From: Chitinophaga polysaccharea
GTDB lineage: Bacteria > Bacteroidota > Bacteroidia > Chitinophagales > Chitinophagaceae
Length of the DNA stretch: 64,000 bases
Direction: 5' to 3'
Assembly (NCBI RefSeq): GCF_007829335.1
Contig: NZ_VIWO01000006.1
Span: forward strand, 1-64,000
The translations under genes and the position numbers were made by a program. This document shows positions 8,554 to 17,861 of the stretch, one piece after another. Under the pieces are notes generated by a model. The model was not told where the DNA came from. It saw nothing but the letters and a program-made list of their open reading frames with translations, and did not search any database. Position 1 is the stretch's first letter; every line of letters starts with the position of its first letter.

Positions 8554-10159
8554 TACGAACAATGCGGTTGGCAGTACGGAAATCGAACTTCGTAAAACTA
8601 CCCACTACCAGCAGCGACTTTTCTCCCGCCTGCGGTATCACCCGGCTAACCGTGTTCACATTCCCATTCGCCCCATTATCGCCCACCGCCGAAAATCCTC
8701 CGAAACTGTTGTAGGTAGCATGCACGGAGCCATCGGCATTCAACACAATCATATTGTTACGCTGTAGTTTATTAAACTGGGTAAACACTCCACTCAGTAT
8801 AATCTGTCCACCAGGCATAATACCTACGTTGTTGATAAATCCATCAGTTCCCTCTCCTGCATTGAAACCCGGATCGATCGTCCCGTTTTCATTGATCCGT
8901 ACAATATGCGGCACCTTCACCCCTCCATACATGTTAAAACTCCCCGTGAGTATAATCTTACCATCGGGCTGCCGCTCCATATTGCCAATAGCCTGGTCAG
9001 CTCCGGCCCCGGGCATAAAACTGGCATCCAGTGACCCATCCGCATTCAACCGCGCCAGGCGATTCACAGCCTGACCATTGTACTTGGTGAAAGATCCTGC
9101 TATGAGCAGTTTCCCGTCTGGCAATAATAGAGAACGATAGATAAACCCATTGGCCCCCTCTTTTCCCATATGCTTTGCCAAATCGTAGTTATAGGTACTA
9201 TCTATTCCTCCGTCCGGCATCAGGCGGATCAGCCCATTCACCTGGATGGAATCCAGGTGCACAGAGTCAAGATCCGTACCTACTGTCTTCAGGTTGAAAT
9301 TAGGTTGCACATAAAACCGGAAATTACCGGTAAGCAGTATTTTGCCATCGTTGGGTTGCACATGCATATTATTCACAGAACCCGATACGCCACCCTTTAA
9401 AGCGGAAACGGTAATATCCTTGCCGTTGGGCGATTGTATCCGGTTAGCCGCCAGCGAACCATTGTTATTCAACAACGCTACACTGTTTACATAACTCACA
9501 CCTTCGTAATTATTGAAAGAACCAGCCACCAAGTACTGATAGCCGTTCACCGACTGCGGCAACGCTACAGCACTTGCTACGGTGCTATTCGTGCCGTTCT
9601 TGGCATCAGGACCGAATGTACCGTCTACCGTGCCATCATGATTGATCCTGGCTACGCGGTTTAACTTATCCTTTTTACCGGAATTGCCATAATCGGTAAA
9701 GTCGCCCACCACCAGGTATTTCCCATCTTCCACCGGGATAATGTTGTTGATGGCACCATTGGCGCCTACCAGGCTGGGATACAGCGTATCCATTTCAAAT
9801 ACGCCTGTTACCCGGAAAAATGGACCGAAAAAATATTGCTGGTCCACCTGGGCGGCCACATTACCGGTAGCTGCCTGAGCTGGCACTTTTACTCGTACAG
9901 TCGTATCCGTTAGTGATATTATTGCTGCTTTTACGCCATTGAATAAAATAGCTAACTTATCTTTATTCTTCTCAAATCCCTTCCCGCTGATCATCACTTC
10001 TTCTCCTACCCTCGCGCGGGTGGGGCTAATTCCGTCTTTGTTAATATAAATAGCCGGCACCACTGTTTCCCGGTAAGGATCGTTGCCCTTACGAACGGTG
10101 TCCTTCTTACAGGCCACCATCCCTGCCAGCAACGCGATGAAACAAATATATCTCTTCAT
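8540..10159 (-). CDS. IPT/TIG plus delta-60-type repeat lipoprotein (DUF5008-like)
   Basis: The 539-residue protein starts with a lipoprotein signal (LLAGMVACKKD). An IPT/TIG-like domain follows at about residues 42-112 (SPTRARVGEEVMISGKGF). After it come repeated beta units of the form VARINxDGTVDxTF, LLPDGKLLIAGSF and RQPDGKIILTGSF, which are delta-60/WD-like sheets suggestive of a propeller. I recognise this arrangement as DUF5008-type; the DUF name is from memory. It is the last gene of the eight-gene SusCD/fasciclin operon, 18 bp after the fasciclin lipoprotein. It is likely a surface-exposed accessory binding protein. No catalytic motif is seen. Confidence 0.8.
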   Translation of the reverse strand: MKRYICFIALLAGMVACKKDTVRKGNDPYRETVVPAIYINKDGISPTRARVGEEVMISGKGFEKNKDKLAILFNGVKAAIISLTDTTVRVKVPAQAATGNVAAQVDQQYFFGPFFRVTGVFEMDTLYPSLVGANGAINNIIPVEDGKYLVVGDFTDYGNSGKKDKLNRVARINHDGTVDGTFGPDAKNGTNSTVASAVALPQSVNGYQYLVAGSFNNYEGVSYVNSVALLNNNGSLAANRIQSPNGKDITVSALKGGVSGSVNNMHVQPNDGKILLTGNFRFYVQPNFNLKTVGTDLDSVHLDSIQVNGLIRLMPDGGIDSTYNYDLAKHMGKEGANGFIYRSLLLPDGKLLIAGSFTKYNGQAVNRLARLNADGSLDASFMPGAGADQAIGNMERQPDGKIILTGSFNMYGGVKVPHIVRINENGTIDPGFNAGEGTDGFINNVGIMPGGQIILSGVFTQFNKLQRNNMIVLNADGSVHATYNSFGGFSAVGDNGANGNVNTVSRVIPQAGEKSLLVVGSFTKFDFRTANRIVRITYP

Positions 10160-10177
10160 ATAAAATGCATTATTGGA

Positions 10178-10876
10178 TTATTGGTTCTGTAATGCCTGCT
10201 CAGCAGTCCATAAAAAATCGCCCGCCCGGAAACCAAATACATGATTGTAGGCAAGTGCATGTATATAGCCATTGGTAGGCTGTATATCCGAAGAGGCCAC
10301 ATAAGCATATGGGTTGTTAATAAAATTAACCGGATCGTATGTGATATCGGTCAGCAGCAATATCCGGGCGCCTACGGCTTCTACATTGTTGTAATTCTGG
10401 TATACCAATCCTATATTCATAATATAACCGTTATCCATCACATAGTTAATGCCCGGATAGGCGTATACGTTAGCCCGGTCGATACGTGCAAAACTTTTCG
10501 CCGGATGTTTTCCCCGCATGATATACCGCTGCAGGTACTTCTTCCATACGCTTCCGGGAACATCCGCCAGCTGCACGCTGTCTTCCACATTCCGGTACCG
10601 GTAAAAGTTCAGGTCGGCCAATGCGCGGCCGATGCTCTCGTCAGTAGGCGCAAAAAAAGTAACGGAATCCTGCTGTAACGTCGCTTTCAATCCTGCCTTT
10701 TCTACTACGTAGGCAAGGGTATCAAACTGGTACGGGTTATTTACCAGGTAATCGTAGATGGTTCCGTTATAATGAGGATCTGCCACCCCTCCATCGATAT
10801 AATAATCCTTTTTACAGGAAGATATAAACAGCCCCGCCAGCAGCAGGATAGCATTTATAAATAACAGCTTTCGCAT
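10178..10876 (-). CDS. Fasciclin (FAS1) domain lipoprotein
   Basis: About 232 residues from ATG at 10876; a GTG two codons earlier is less likely. The lipoprotein signal ends LFISSCKKDYY. A single FAS1 domain follows with TIYDYLVNNPYQFDTL, the core SVTFFAPTDESIGRAL, and the closing H2-like YNHVFGF. FAS1 domains mediate adhesion or ligand binding outside the cell. The gene lies 12-19 bp from both neighbours in the SusCD operon, so it is probably a surface partner of the SusC/SusD pair just upstream. Confidence 0.85.
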   Translation of the reverse strand: MRKLLFINAILLLAGLFISSCKKDYYIDGGVADPHYNGTIYDYLVNNPYQFDTLAYVVEKAGLKATLQQDSVTFFAPTDESIGRALADLNFYRYRNVEDSVQLADVPGSVWKKYLQRYIMRGKHPAKSFARIDRANVYAYPGINYVMDNGYIMNIGLVYQNYNNVEAVGARILLLTDITYDPVNFINNPYAYVASSDIQPTNGYIHALAYNHVFGFRAGDFLWTAEQALQNQ

Positions 10877-10894
10877 ACACACTTAGTTTAACGG

Positions 10895-12358
10895 TTATTG
10901 TATCCAGTACTGGTTGCGGGTAATGAGCGGGTTATTGGCCACTGCATTATTGGATATCGGGTACGTCCAGGCCCTCCGCTCCATCTGTTCGGGCGTCAGC
11001 GGGTTTTCCGTTGCATTCTTATCCATCACCCTGCCGGTACGTATCAGGTCATACCATAAATGTCCTTCTCCCATCATCTCTTTTTCTCTCTCATAGAATA
11101 CCGCATCCTGCAATGGTTTACCACCACCGCCGGTATACAACTTGGCGCCAGCCCTGTCGCGTACGAGGTTCAGCATCTTGATCGACTCAGCTGTTTGACC
11201 GAGGTAAGCCAGCGCTTCTGCTCTCAGCAGGATAATATCGGCATACCGGAATAAGATGAAATTGGCATCATAATCCCGGCTGATAGGATCGGTGATGGAA
11301 GAAAATTTCAGGAACATTGGCGTCTGATCATTGCTGTAAGGATTATAAAACCACAGGTCCATGCGTTTGTCAGGTTCGCCCCGCGGATAAACGCGATCCA
11401 GGTGTTTAACCATGGGTGTAATTTCGCTGCCTCCGTTCAGGTAGTCATGGATATAAGGTTCGTGCAATGTCCACTGGCAGATCAAGGAATGGAACTTGCC
11501 GCCGTAGTTGGCGTCCAGCGATAACTCAAAAATCCCTTCTTCAGAACGCCCTTTGAAAATGGCTTGAAATGTTTCTTTGGTATAAGGCAGCAGCTTGTAT
11601 ATATTCAGGTCCATCACCGCTTTCCCCAACTCGGCGGCCTGTTGCCAATATTGCTGCTCTTTGCCTTTATCAAAGCCGGCTGCCCACATATTGATATGCG
11701 CCATCAATGCCAATGCTGCACCCTGCGTGCCTCTCACCGCCCGGTTGGTGGGATCTTCATAGGCCAGCGGCAAATCATCTTTGCACGCAGCCAGGTCTTT
11801 CAAACAAAAATCCAGTACGGTGAGCATCTGCTCCCGTGGCTTTAATTGGGTATCATAAGGGTCTATTTGCAAGGGCACATCTCCATATAACCTTACCATA
11901 TAAAAATAGATGAAGGCCCTGAGAAACCTGGCTTCAGCCACTAGTGCCTTTTTATCGCGGGTGGCAAAATTAGGATCGGTAATACCGGGAATTCTGTCGA
12001 TACATAAGTTGGCCGCCGCAATGGCCTGGTAAAACTCCTTCCAGTCCTGTGGATTGTCTGCCCCATCGCCGTTGCCGGTACTGAGCATTTTATTGGTGCC
12101 TACTGCCCGCAGGTTGTTCTTGGAAAACCAGTTCCAGTTACCTGCCCTGAAATCGCCCACATTGTATAAAATACCGGCGGTAAACTTGCCCAGCAATATG
12201 CTGTAGGCACCGGAGATAGCCTTCTGTGCATCTCCCTTCGTTTTCCAGAAATCATTCCCGGACAAGGTATCCAGTGGTTTTACTTCCAGGAATTTCTTAC
12301 AGGCGCCCACCCCTATCAGCAAACAGGCTAACGCGCCGATGATATACCATTTTCTCAT
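10895..12358 (-). CDS. SusD/RagB-family nutrient-binding lipoprotein
   Basis: 487 residues. The signal peptide ends in the lipobox VGACKKFLEV. The conserved SusD start (DTLSGNDFWKTKGDAQKAISGAY) and C-terminal SusD region (ILLRAEALAYLG, FYEREKEMMGEGHLWYDLIRTGR) are both present. SusD proteins lid the SusC transporter and bind the incoming glycan or peptide. The gene follows its SusC partner by 22 bp. The ligand is unknown. Confidence 0.95.
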   Translation of the reverse strand: MRKWYIIGALACLLIGVGACKKFLEVKPLDTLSGNDFWKTKGDAQKAISGAYSILLGKFTAGILYNVGDFRAGNWNWFSKNNLRAVGTNKMLSTGNGDGADNPQDWKEFYQAIAAANLCIDRIPGITDPNFATRDKKALVAEARFLRAFIYFYMVRLYGDVPLQIDPYDTQLKPREQMLTVLDFCLKDLAACKDDLPLAYEDPTNRAVRGTQGAALALMAHINMWAAGFDKGKEQQYWQQAAELGKAVMDLNIYKLLPYTKETFQAIFKGRSEEGIFELSLDANYGGKFHSLICQWTLHEPYIHDYLNGGSEITPMVKHLDRVYPRGEPDKRMDLWFYNPYSNDQTPMFLKFSSITDPISRDYDANFILFRYADIILLRAEALAYLGQTAESIKMLNLVRDRAGAKLYTGGGGKPLQDAVFYEREKEMMGEGHLWYDLIRTGRVMDKNATENPLTPEQMERRAWTYPISNNAVANNPLITRNQYWIQ

Positions 12359-12380
12359 CTGAAAATAATTTTTAAGGTCA

Positions 12381-15300
12381 TTAGAATTGAGCGCCTATAC
12401 CAATGGTGAAACTCCTGGCATTGGGATACCCGTTGATGTCATCCCTTCCCAGCGAGGTAACCGTTTCAGGATTAGGTCCTGTATACTTCGAAAACATCGC
12501 CACATTATAAGCGGTGAAATAGGCACGCAGCAAGCGTAACCGGAGCTTTTTCATAAAATCGAAACCCCTGAACTGGTAGGCCAGCGAAATCTGGTTGATC
12601 TTGAAATAAGAACCATCTTCCATATACAGGCTCTGGTTCAGCCGGTTGGGCTGCACCATCGCATCGCGGTAAAAAGAGCTCACGATCGCCGGGTGCGTAG
12701 CGCTACCGCCGTTGGCTTTCCAGTAATCAATAAGACTGATATCATACAGGTTAACCGGCCCCTGTACGCCGGCATTGGTGGGCGTATACTGCACATAAGG
12801 GTACAACAAACGGTTGATCCTCGCGGCTATGGCGTTGTTCAACACACTGCGGTCGTAAAGGTAACTGCAGTAAATACTCAGGGAAAAATTCCGGTAGCTG
12901 AATGTATTATTGAAACCACCTACCAGCTTGGGTTCCGGGTTACCCATAATCACATAGTCGGCATCAGTCAGTGAATAATCGCCATTCAGGTCTTTCCAGA
13001 TAGGATCGCCAGCCTGCAGGAAACCGCCGCCGGCCTTAAAACGTACACCTCTCACCGGATCTACCGGTACGTCGGCCGTAGCGTTGTAAATACCCAGCGT
13101 TTCGAACAGGTAGTTGCTCTGAGGATTCCTGCCAACCTTCAATGCCGTTCCCTGGTTGTAGATATCATCCTTATTCAGGTAAAACTGCGAGCCACCTGGC
13201 AGCTTGGTAAGCACGCCATCATTATAAGCACCATTCAGCGATACAGTCCACTGAAAACCTTGCGGGTTCAGGTGCACAACAGGACGTACGGTAAGCGCCA
13301 GCTCGTGACCATAGTTCACAATGGCGCCGCCATTGACTTGTATCTTGCTATACCCCAGTGAATTGGGCAGGAAATTATCCCGCACGATGTTATAGTTATT
13401 TTTGTAGTAAGTATCGTAGATGATTTCCACGCGCCCTTTAAACAATCCTAGATCCACGCCAAAGTTGAACTGGGACGATTTCTCCGGCTCCATGGAAGGA
13501 TTGGCCAGCACCGAAAACTCCGGGATGATGGAAGTGCTGTTGTTATAAGCCCCGGTGCCTTTGTACACCCCCAGGGAGTTCAACAGGGTGGCCGAAGGCC
13601 GGCTGTTAACACCATAGGTAACGCGAACAGACCCATAGTCCAGCCAGCTCCATTGCCGCATCAGGTTTTCCTTATTGAAATTCCACCGAAGGCCCACAGA
13701 CGGATTCTTCGTATAGGGGTTATTGATACCGGCGGCTGAACTGCCATCTAGCCGGTAAGCCAGGTCTATACTATATTTGGTGCGGAAGTTATAAGACAGG
13801 AATCCCGCCCAGGATGCAGCGTGATAAACATACGATACCGGCGTACCATTCACATTCACCTCCGACGCATTATTCCAGGGATTGCCCGGGTAAAAACGGG
13901 GCGAATATCCCCTTGGCCCCCAGTAGTAGTCATTCGGACCATTACGCACATCCCTCACATGCTGATCATCTGATTTCAGGTTGATTTCACTAAATACGCT
14001 GGCATAAATATTATGCCCCTTTTCCTGGTCCCGCTTATTGGTACTGTAGCTATAGTTAACGCCATTGCGGGTGTTTAGCTCATCATGCCGTCCTACGAAA
14101 CCATATAGCCCCGTAGCGTTGTTGTTGGAAAACGACATATTAAACCGGTCACGCGTATCTGTATAATAATCGTACGACGTGGTGGAATTAATCCGCAGCC
14201 CGCTCAATAGCTCGTAATCCACATCCAGGAAGCCGCGTATATTCACGGTGTTATTATCATCCACGTTATTTTCATATCCGTCCAACTGCGGATTCCCTAT
14301 AAACTTAGACGGTCCCGGCAACAGCGACGAGGTAAAGGAGTTACCAGCCCCGTTACCGGTTAGGCCTCCTCCATTTCCCCGTTGCTTTTGCCCCAGCGCG
14401 CTGAATAACTGCGCGCCTATACGCAGCCGCGGCATAGGTTGCATGTTGAGCTGCATGTTGAGACTATACTTGTTAAAACCGGTGTTCTTCAATACGCCCT
14501 GGTTCATCTGGTAGGCGAAGTTGGCCTTGTAGTTCATCTTCACATTACCTCCGCTGATCTGTACATTGTTATTGGTGTTGAGCGTGGTCTGGTAAAATAA
14601 TCCCTGCCAATCGGTAGAGTTATTGTAGAAAGGATTCAGGCTGTCTGTCAGGAACTGGCTACCATCGGTGGATTTGAGAGAACCTATCTGCGACAGGATA
14701 TCTCTCGCGTCGTCGATACTCATGGCATTTTGCAAAATGGAACTGATGCGGTAACGACGTTCCAGGTTGCCGCCAATAGTAGGCCGCAGTTTAGGCGGCA
14801 GGTTAATGAAAATACTGCTGTTTATATCTATGATCGGTGTGGGAGAGTTACCTTTCTTAGTAGTGACCACAATTACGCCGTTGGCGCCCCTGGAGCCGTA
14901 CAATGCCGTGGCCTGGGCATCTTTCATCACCTCGATAGATTGTACATCTTCCGGTGGGATCAATGCCAGCGGCCCGGTAGCAGCGCCGGGCTGTAACATG
15001 GACTGGGAAATACCGCCATCAAAATCAACCGGCACATTGTCGATCACCAGCAGCGGATTATTGCTCGTCAGGTAGGCCTGGTCGCCACCACCACTTACAT
15101 TTAGTTGCGATACCCCTCTAACGGACATGGTACCACGAAAACCAGGTGCGCCGGTATTGTTCTGGATATTCAACCCGGCGACTTTTCCCTGCAATAACTC
15201 CTGTATGTTGGATACGGGTACATCCTGTAATTCCTTACCGGAAATAACGGCAACAGAGCCTGATACCGTTTCCTTGGTACGCTTCTGGTAACCCACAATT

Positions 15301-15635
15301 ACAGCTTCTTTCAGCGATTTATTTTCGGCCGACAATGTCACATTTAACATTGTTGCTTTGCCAATTTTCACGGTTTCAAAACGGTAGCCAATATAACGAA
15401 ACTGGATGCTTTTATCGGGATCGGCAGTGATCGTAAACCGGCCATTGGCATCGGTAACACCCAATCCTTTATTGTTTTTGATATCGATGATGGTTACGCC
15501 AGGAATACCTTCCCTGGAAGTGGCATCTGTAACCCTGCCCTTAATGGTAACCGCTTGCTGGGCATATACCATGCTCCGGCTGCCTGCCAGCAATAGCAGC
15601 AGGCAAATGAGCTTTATGAGGTACCGTTTATTCAT
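12381..15635 (-). CDS. SusC/RagA-family TonB-linked outer-membrane transporter
   Basis: 1084 residues. Signal peptide to about residue 25 (VYAQ), then a carboxypeptidase-regulatory-like domain (VTIKGRVTDATSREGIPGVT, about 28-110). The plug domain carries QELLQGKVAGLNI, SVRGVSQ and IEVMKDAQATALYGSRGANGV. The beta-barrel ends in the expected aromatic residue (FTIGIGAQF). The size is typical. It transports the ligand captured by the SusD encoded next. Unlike the second SusC of this operon, it keeps the N-terminal regulatory-like domain. Confidence 0.95.
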   Translation of the reverse strand: MNKRYLIKLICLLLLLAGSRSMVYAQQAVTIKGRVTDATSREGIPGVTIIDIKNNKGLGVTDANGRFTITADPDKSIQFRYIGYRFETVKIGKATMLNVTLSAENKSLKEAVIVGYQKRTKETVSGSVAVISGKELQDVPVSNIQELLQGKVAGLNIQNNTGAPGFRGTMSVRGVSQLNVSGGGDQAYLTSNNPLLVIDNVPVDFDGGISQSMLQPGAATGPLALIPPEDVQSIEVMKDAQATALYGSRGANGVIVVTTKKGNSPTPIIDINSSIFINLPPKLRPTIGGNLERRYRISSILQNAMSIDDARDILSQIGSLKSTDGSQFLTDSLNPFYNNSTDWQGLFYQTTLNTNNNVQISGGNVKMNYKANFAYQMNQGVLKNTGFNKYSLNMQLNMQPMPRLRIGAQLFSALGQKQRGNGGGLTGNGAGNSFTSSLLPGPSKFIGNPQLDGYENNVDDNNTVNIRGFLDVDYELLSGLRINSTTSYDYYTDTRDRFNMSFSNNNATGLYGFVGRHDELNTRNGVNYSYSTNKRDQEKGHNIYASVFSEINLKSDDQHVRDVRNGPNDYYWGPRGYSPRFYPGNPWNNASEVNVNGTPVSYVYHAASWAGFLSYNFRTKYSIDLAYRLDGSSAAGINNPYTKNPSVGLRWNFNKENLMRQWSWLDYGSVRVTYGVNSRPSATLLNSLGVYKGTGAYNNSTSIIPEFSVLANPSMEPEKSSQFNFGVDLGLFKGRVEIIYDTYYKNNYNIVRDNFLPNSLGYSKIQVNGGAIVNYGHELALTVRPVVHLNPQGFQWTVSLNGAYNDGVLTKLPGGSQFYLNKDDIYNQGTALKVGRNPQSNYLFETLGIYNATADVPVDPVRGVRFKAGGGFLQAGDPIWKDLNGDYSLTDADYVIMGNPEPKLVGGFNNTFSYRNFSLSIYCSYLYDRSVLNNAIAARINRLLYPYVQYTPTNAGVQGPVNLYDISLIDYWKANGGSATHPAIVSSFYRDAMVQPNRLNQSLYMEDGSYFKINQISLAYQFRGFDFMKKLRLRLLRAYFTAYNVAMFSKYTGPNPETVTSLGRDDINGYPNARSFTIGIGAQF

Positions 15636-15666
15636 GGAACGGAGATTTTAATGTTTACAGAATAGG

Positions 15667-16701
15667 TTAATCATTACTAAACCGTGGATTCACCTTAAAC
15701 TTGATGATCACATCCCAGCTACCAGCTTCAAACAGGGCAAAGGTGAGCCCCAGCGAAGCAGGGGTACGTACGCCGTAAGAAATACGCTCATACGAAAAGT
15801 TGATGCTCGCTTTCTCGTCTATCCCCACATCTGCCAGCACCGGGAAGGGATTCGGAATATCCCAGGTTACCACTGTACTATCTGCTGTCATCTTGCGGTT
15901 AAAGCCAAAATATACCCGCGCGTCAATGGTGTTGCTGCGGTAAGCCAGGCTGTCCCATTTGGTGATGTTGAAAGCGGGCAAACGAATAGGTAGGGAGTCT
16001 TTATCAAAAAACTTAAAGGAAATGGTATTCTTTGCCGTACCTGTTTTCCGGAAATAAACATTGATATTTTCCGCTTTCAGCTCGTTGTTAAGCTGGTCTT
16101 TGATACCAGATACCGAAGGATGGATAATACCTCCTTTGTCGGCTGCCAATGGCAGGCCCGTCACAGCATCCCACTCATAAGGCTCATAGGGGCGCGGACG
16201 GCGGAGGTCCAGCTTCCTTTTCTGAAAAAGCTTCTGCCCTCCTTCATTCTTTACGAGGATATCAAAAGTATATATGCCGGGTTTTAGTACAGCCGTATCC
16301 GTTGACCAGAATACCAGGTTGCCGGAATTGGCCTGCAGGTCCATCAGCGGACGTTTTACCTGAATACGTTTGGCATTGATTTCATCTACGCTCTTTTCTG
16401 TGCCGCTGTAGTAGGTTTTCCACTGCCAGGTATTAACCTCCTGCTTGAACTCCGGCGCCTGCGCACCATCCGGGCGTTGTATGTTTTGCAACTCAAAAGT
16501 GAGTGGCTGCGTGGAATAATCAGGATTGAATTTTCCGTAAGAAACGTTGGCACGGCCGAAATAAGCCACATAGGTATCTCCGTCGAAATTGCAGTTATTA
16601 CTGAAGTGAGCTTTCTCTTTTGGCAACATAGCCTTGTAACAGCTACTGCCAGCCAGCAACAGCCCTATGGCCATGATATACTTATATACTTGCGTATTCA
16701 T
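15667..16701 (-). CDS. DUF5007-like lipoprotein
   Basis: The 344-residue protein has a lipoprotein signal (LLLAGSSCYKAMLPKEK), then a region of alternating short strands without obvious repeats. The CYKAMLPKEK opening and the position between a fasciclin/CBM6 gene and SusC fit the DUF5007 family as I remember it. The family name is from memory and not verified. It lies 11 bp after the CBM6 gene and 31 bp before SusC in the same operon, so an accessory surface role is inferred. No enzymatic motif is visible. Confidence 0.7.
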   Translation of the reverse strand: MNTQVYKYIMAIGLLLAGSSCYKAMLPKEKAHFSNNCNFDGDTYVAYFGRANVSYGKFNPDYSTQPLTFELQNIQRPDGAQAPEFKQEVNTWQWKTYYSGTEKSVDEINAKRIQVKRPLMDLQANSGNLVFWSTDTAVLKPGIYTFDILVKNEGGQKLFQKRKLDLRRPRPYEPYEWDAVTGLPLAADKGGIIHPSVSGIKDQLNNELKAENINVYFRKTGTAKNTISFKFFDKDSLPIRLPAFNITKWDSLAYRSNTIDARVYFGFNRKMTADSTVVTWDIPNPFPVLADVGIDEKASINFSYERISYGVRTPASLGLTFALFEAGSWDVIIKFKVNPRFSND

Positions 16702-16712
16702 TGTGGATCGGT

Positions 16713-17849
16713 TTATAATTTCGTGAAAATGATGCGGTGCAGGTTGAGGTTTGCCTTCTTGATCCGTACCTTCATCTGGTGTACGCCAGCAGGCAGGTCT
16801 GCGGTACCAAAGGCGCCCTGCCAGCTTTGCCAGCCCCCCGTACCCTGAATCGGAATTTCATCAGATACTTTTACCCCATCTATCTCCAGGTAAATAATTC
16901 CTCCGCCATTACCAGCAATGCGCAGCTCCACTTTGTATTTGCCCGCAGCCTTAATGTTCACGGTATACCTTACCCAGTCGCCATCGCTGGTCCAGCCAAT
17001 ATTGTAGTTGCCTCCCGCGCTGACCTGGTTATCACCCTGCGAACAGTTTTCCGTACCCGGCGCATCAGGGCGGTAGTTATGATTACCATTGGGATTGTTG
17101 TAGTGAAACGCTACTTCTTTAGGCCCTTCGTCATAATCAGCCGCATTCACAATACCAGGTATCTCCACCGGGTATCCTAAATAGGGTCCCTGTATAGGTT
17201 CCAGCGAACGTGGATAAGCCTTGCCCACAAAGGAGGTAAACCCAAACACATGCCTGCTTTCCAGGATATGCATGATGCCATTTTTGGAGGTGATATCCAC
17301 GTTTTGCGTTAAAGCTACCGACCAGTCTTTTATAAACCGGGATTCATTGCGGTCGGCAAACTGTATCACCTCTGTACCACCACCTACCTGCCCCGAAGCA
17401 TTGGTGCCGGCCACTTTCCCATTCATCCCATGCTTGTACAGCGATACCAGGTCGCTGCCGTCGGCATATCGCAGCGAGTCGGCATCTACAATGCCGGCAA
17501 GGATGTACCGGCGTAACAGGCTATCCCATACGATATCAGGCACGCTGTCCAACGTCCAGTTGCCGGCATCGCCCAGACGTGCCCGCGCAAAATTCAGGTT
17601 GCGCATAGCTGTTTGAATGCTGATGTCCTGTGGCACAAAAAAAGTGACCTTTTCATTTTTCAGCAGGTCCGCCAGGTGTACCCGGTTAATCAGTAATAAC
17701 AGGGTATCATATAGCCCGTTCTGTTGTTGCAGGAAGTCGTAGGTACTTACCTTTACCTCAGATACCGGCTTGGCATGCCGGTAGTCCTGCAGCCCTTTCT
17801 TACAGGCAAAACACCCCAGCAATGCCAGTAGTAATAAATAATTTTTCAT
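16713..17849 (-). CDS. Fasciclin plus CBM6 lipoprotein
   Basis: 378 residues. The lipobox is LLGCFACKKG. A FAS1-like domain spans about residues 37-215 (TYDFLQQQNGLYDTL, VTFFVPQDISIQTAM, HVFGFTSFV). A family-6 carbohydrate-binding module follows at about 240-378, with NIGWTSDGDWVRYTVNIKAA and an ending typical of CBM6 (HQMKVRIKKANLNLHRIIF). The fusion ties an adhesion-type domain to glycan binding, making it the only direct hint that this SusCD operon handles carbohydrate. It is 12 bp downstream of SusD. Confidence 0.88.
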   Translation of the reverse strand: MKNYLLLLALLGCFACKKGLQDYRHAKPVSEVKVSTYDFLQQQNGLYDTLLLLINRVHLADLLKNEKVTFFVPQDISIQTAMRNLNFARARLGDAGNWTLDSVPDIVWDSLLRRYILAGIVDADSLRYADGSDLVSLYKHGMNGKVAGTNASGQVGGGTEVIQFADRNESRFIKDWSVALTQNVDITSKNGIMHILESRHVFGFTSFVGKAYPRSLEPIQGPYLGYPVEIPGIVNAADYDEGPKEVAFHYNNPNGNHNYRPDAPGTENCSQGDNQVSAGGNYNIGWTSDGDWVRYTVNIKAAGKYKVELRIAGNGGGIIYLEIDGVKVSDEIPIQGTGGWQSWQGAFGTADLPAGVHQMKVRIKKANLNLHRIIFTKL

Positions 17850-17861
17850 GGCTGTAATTGA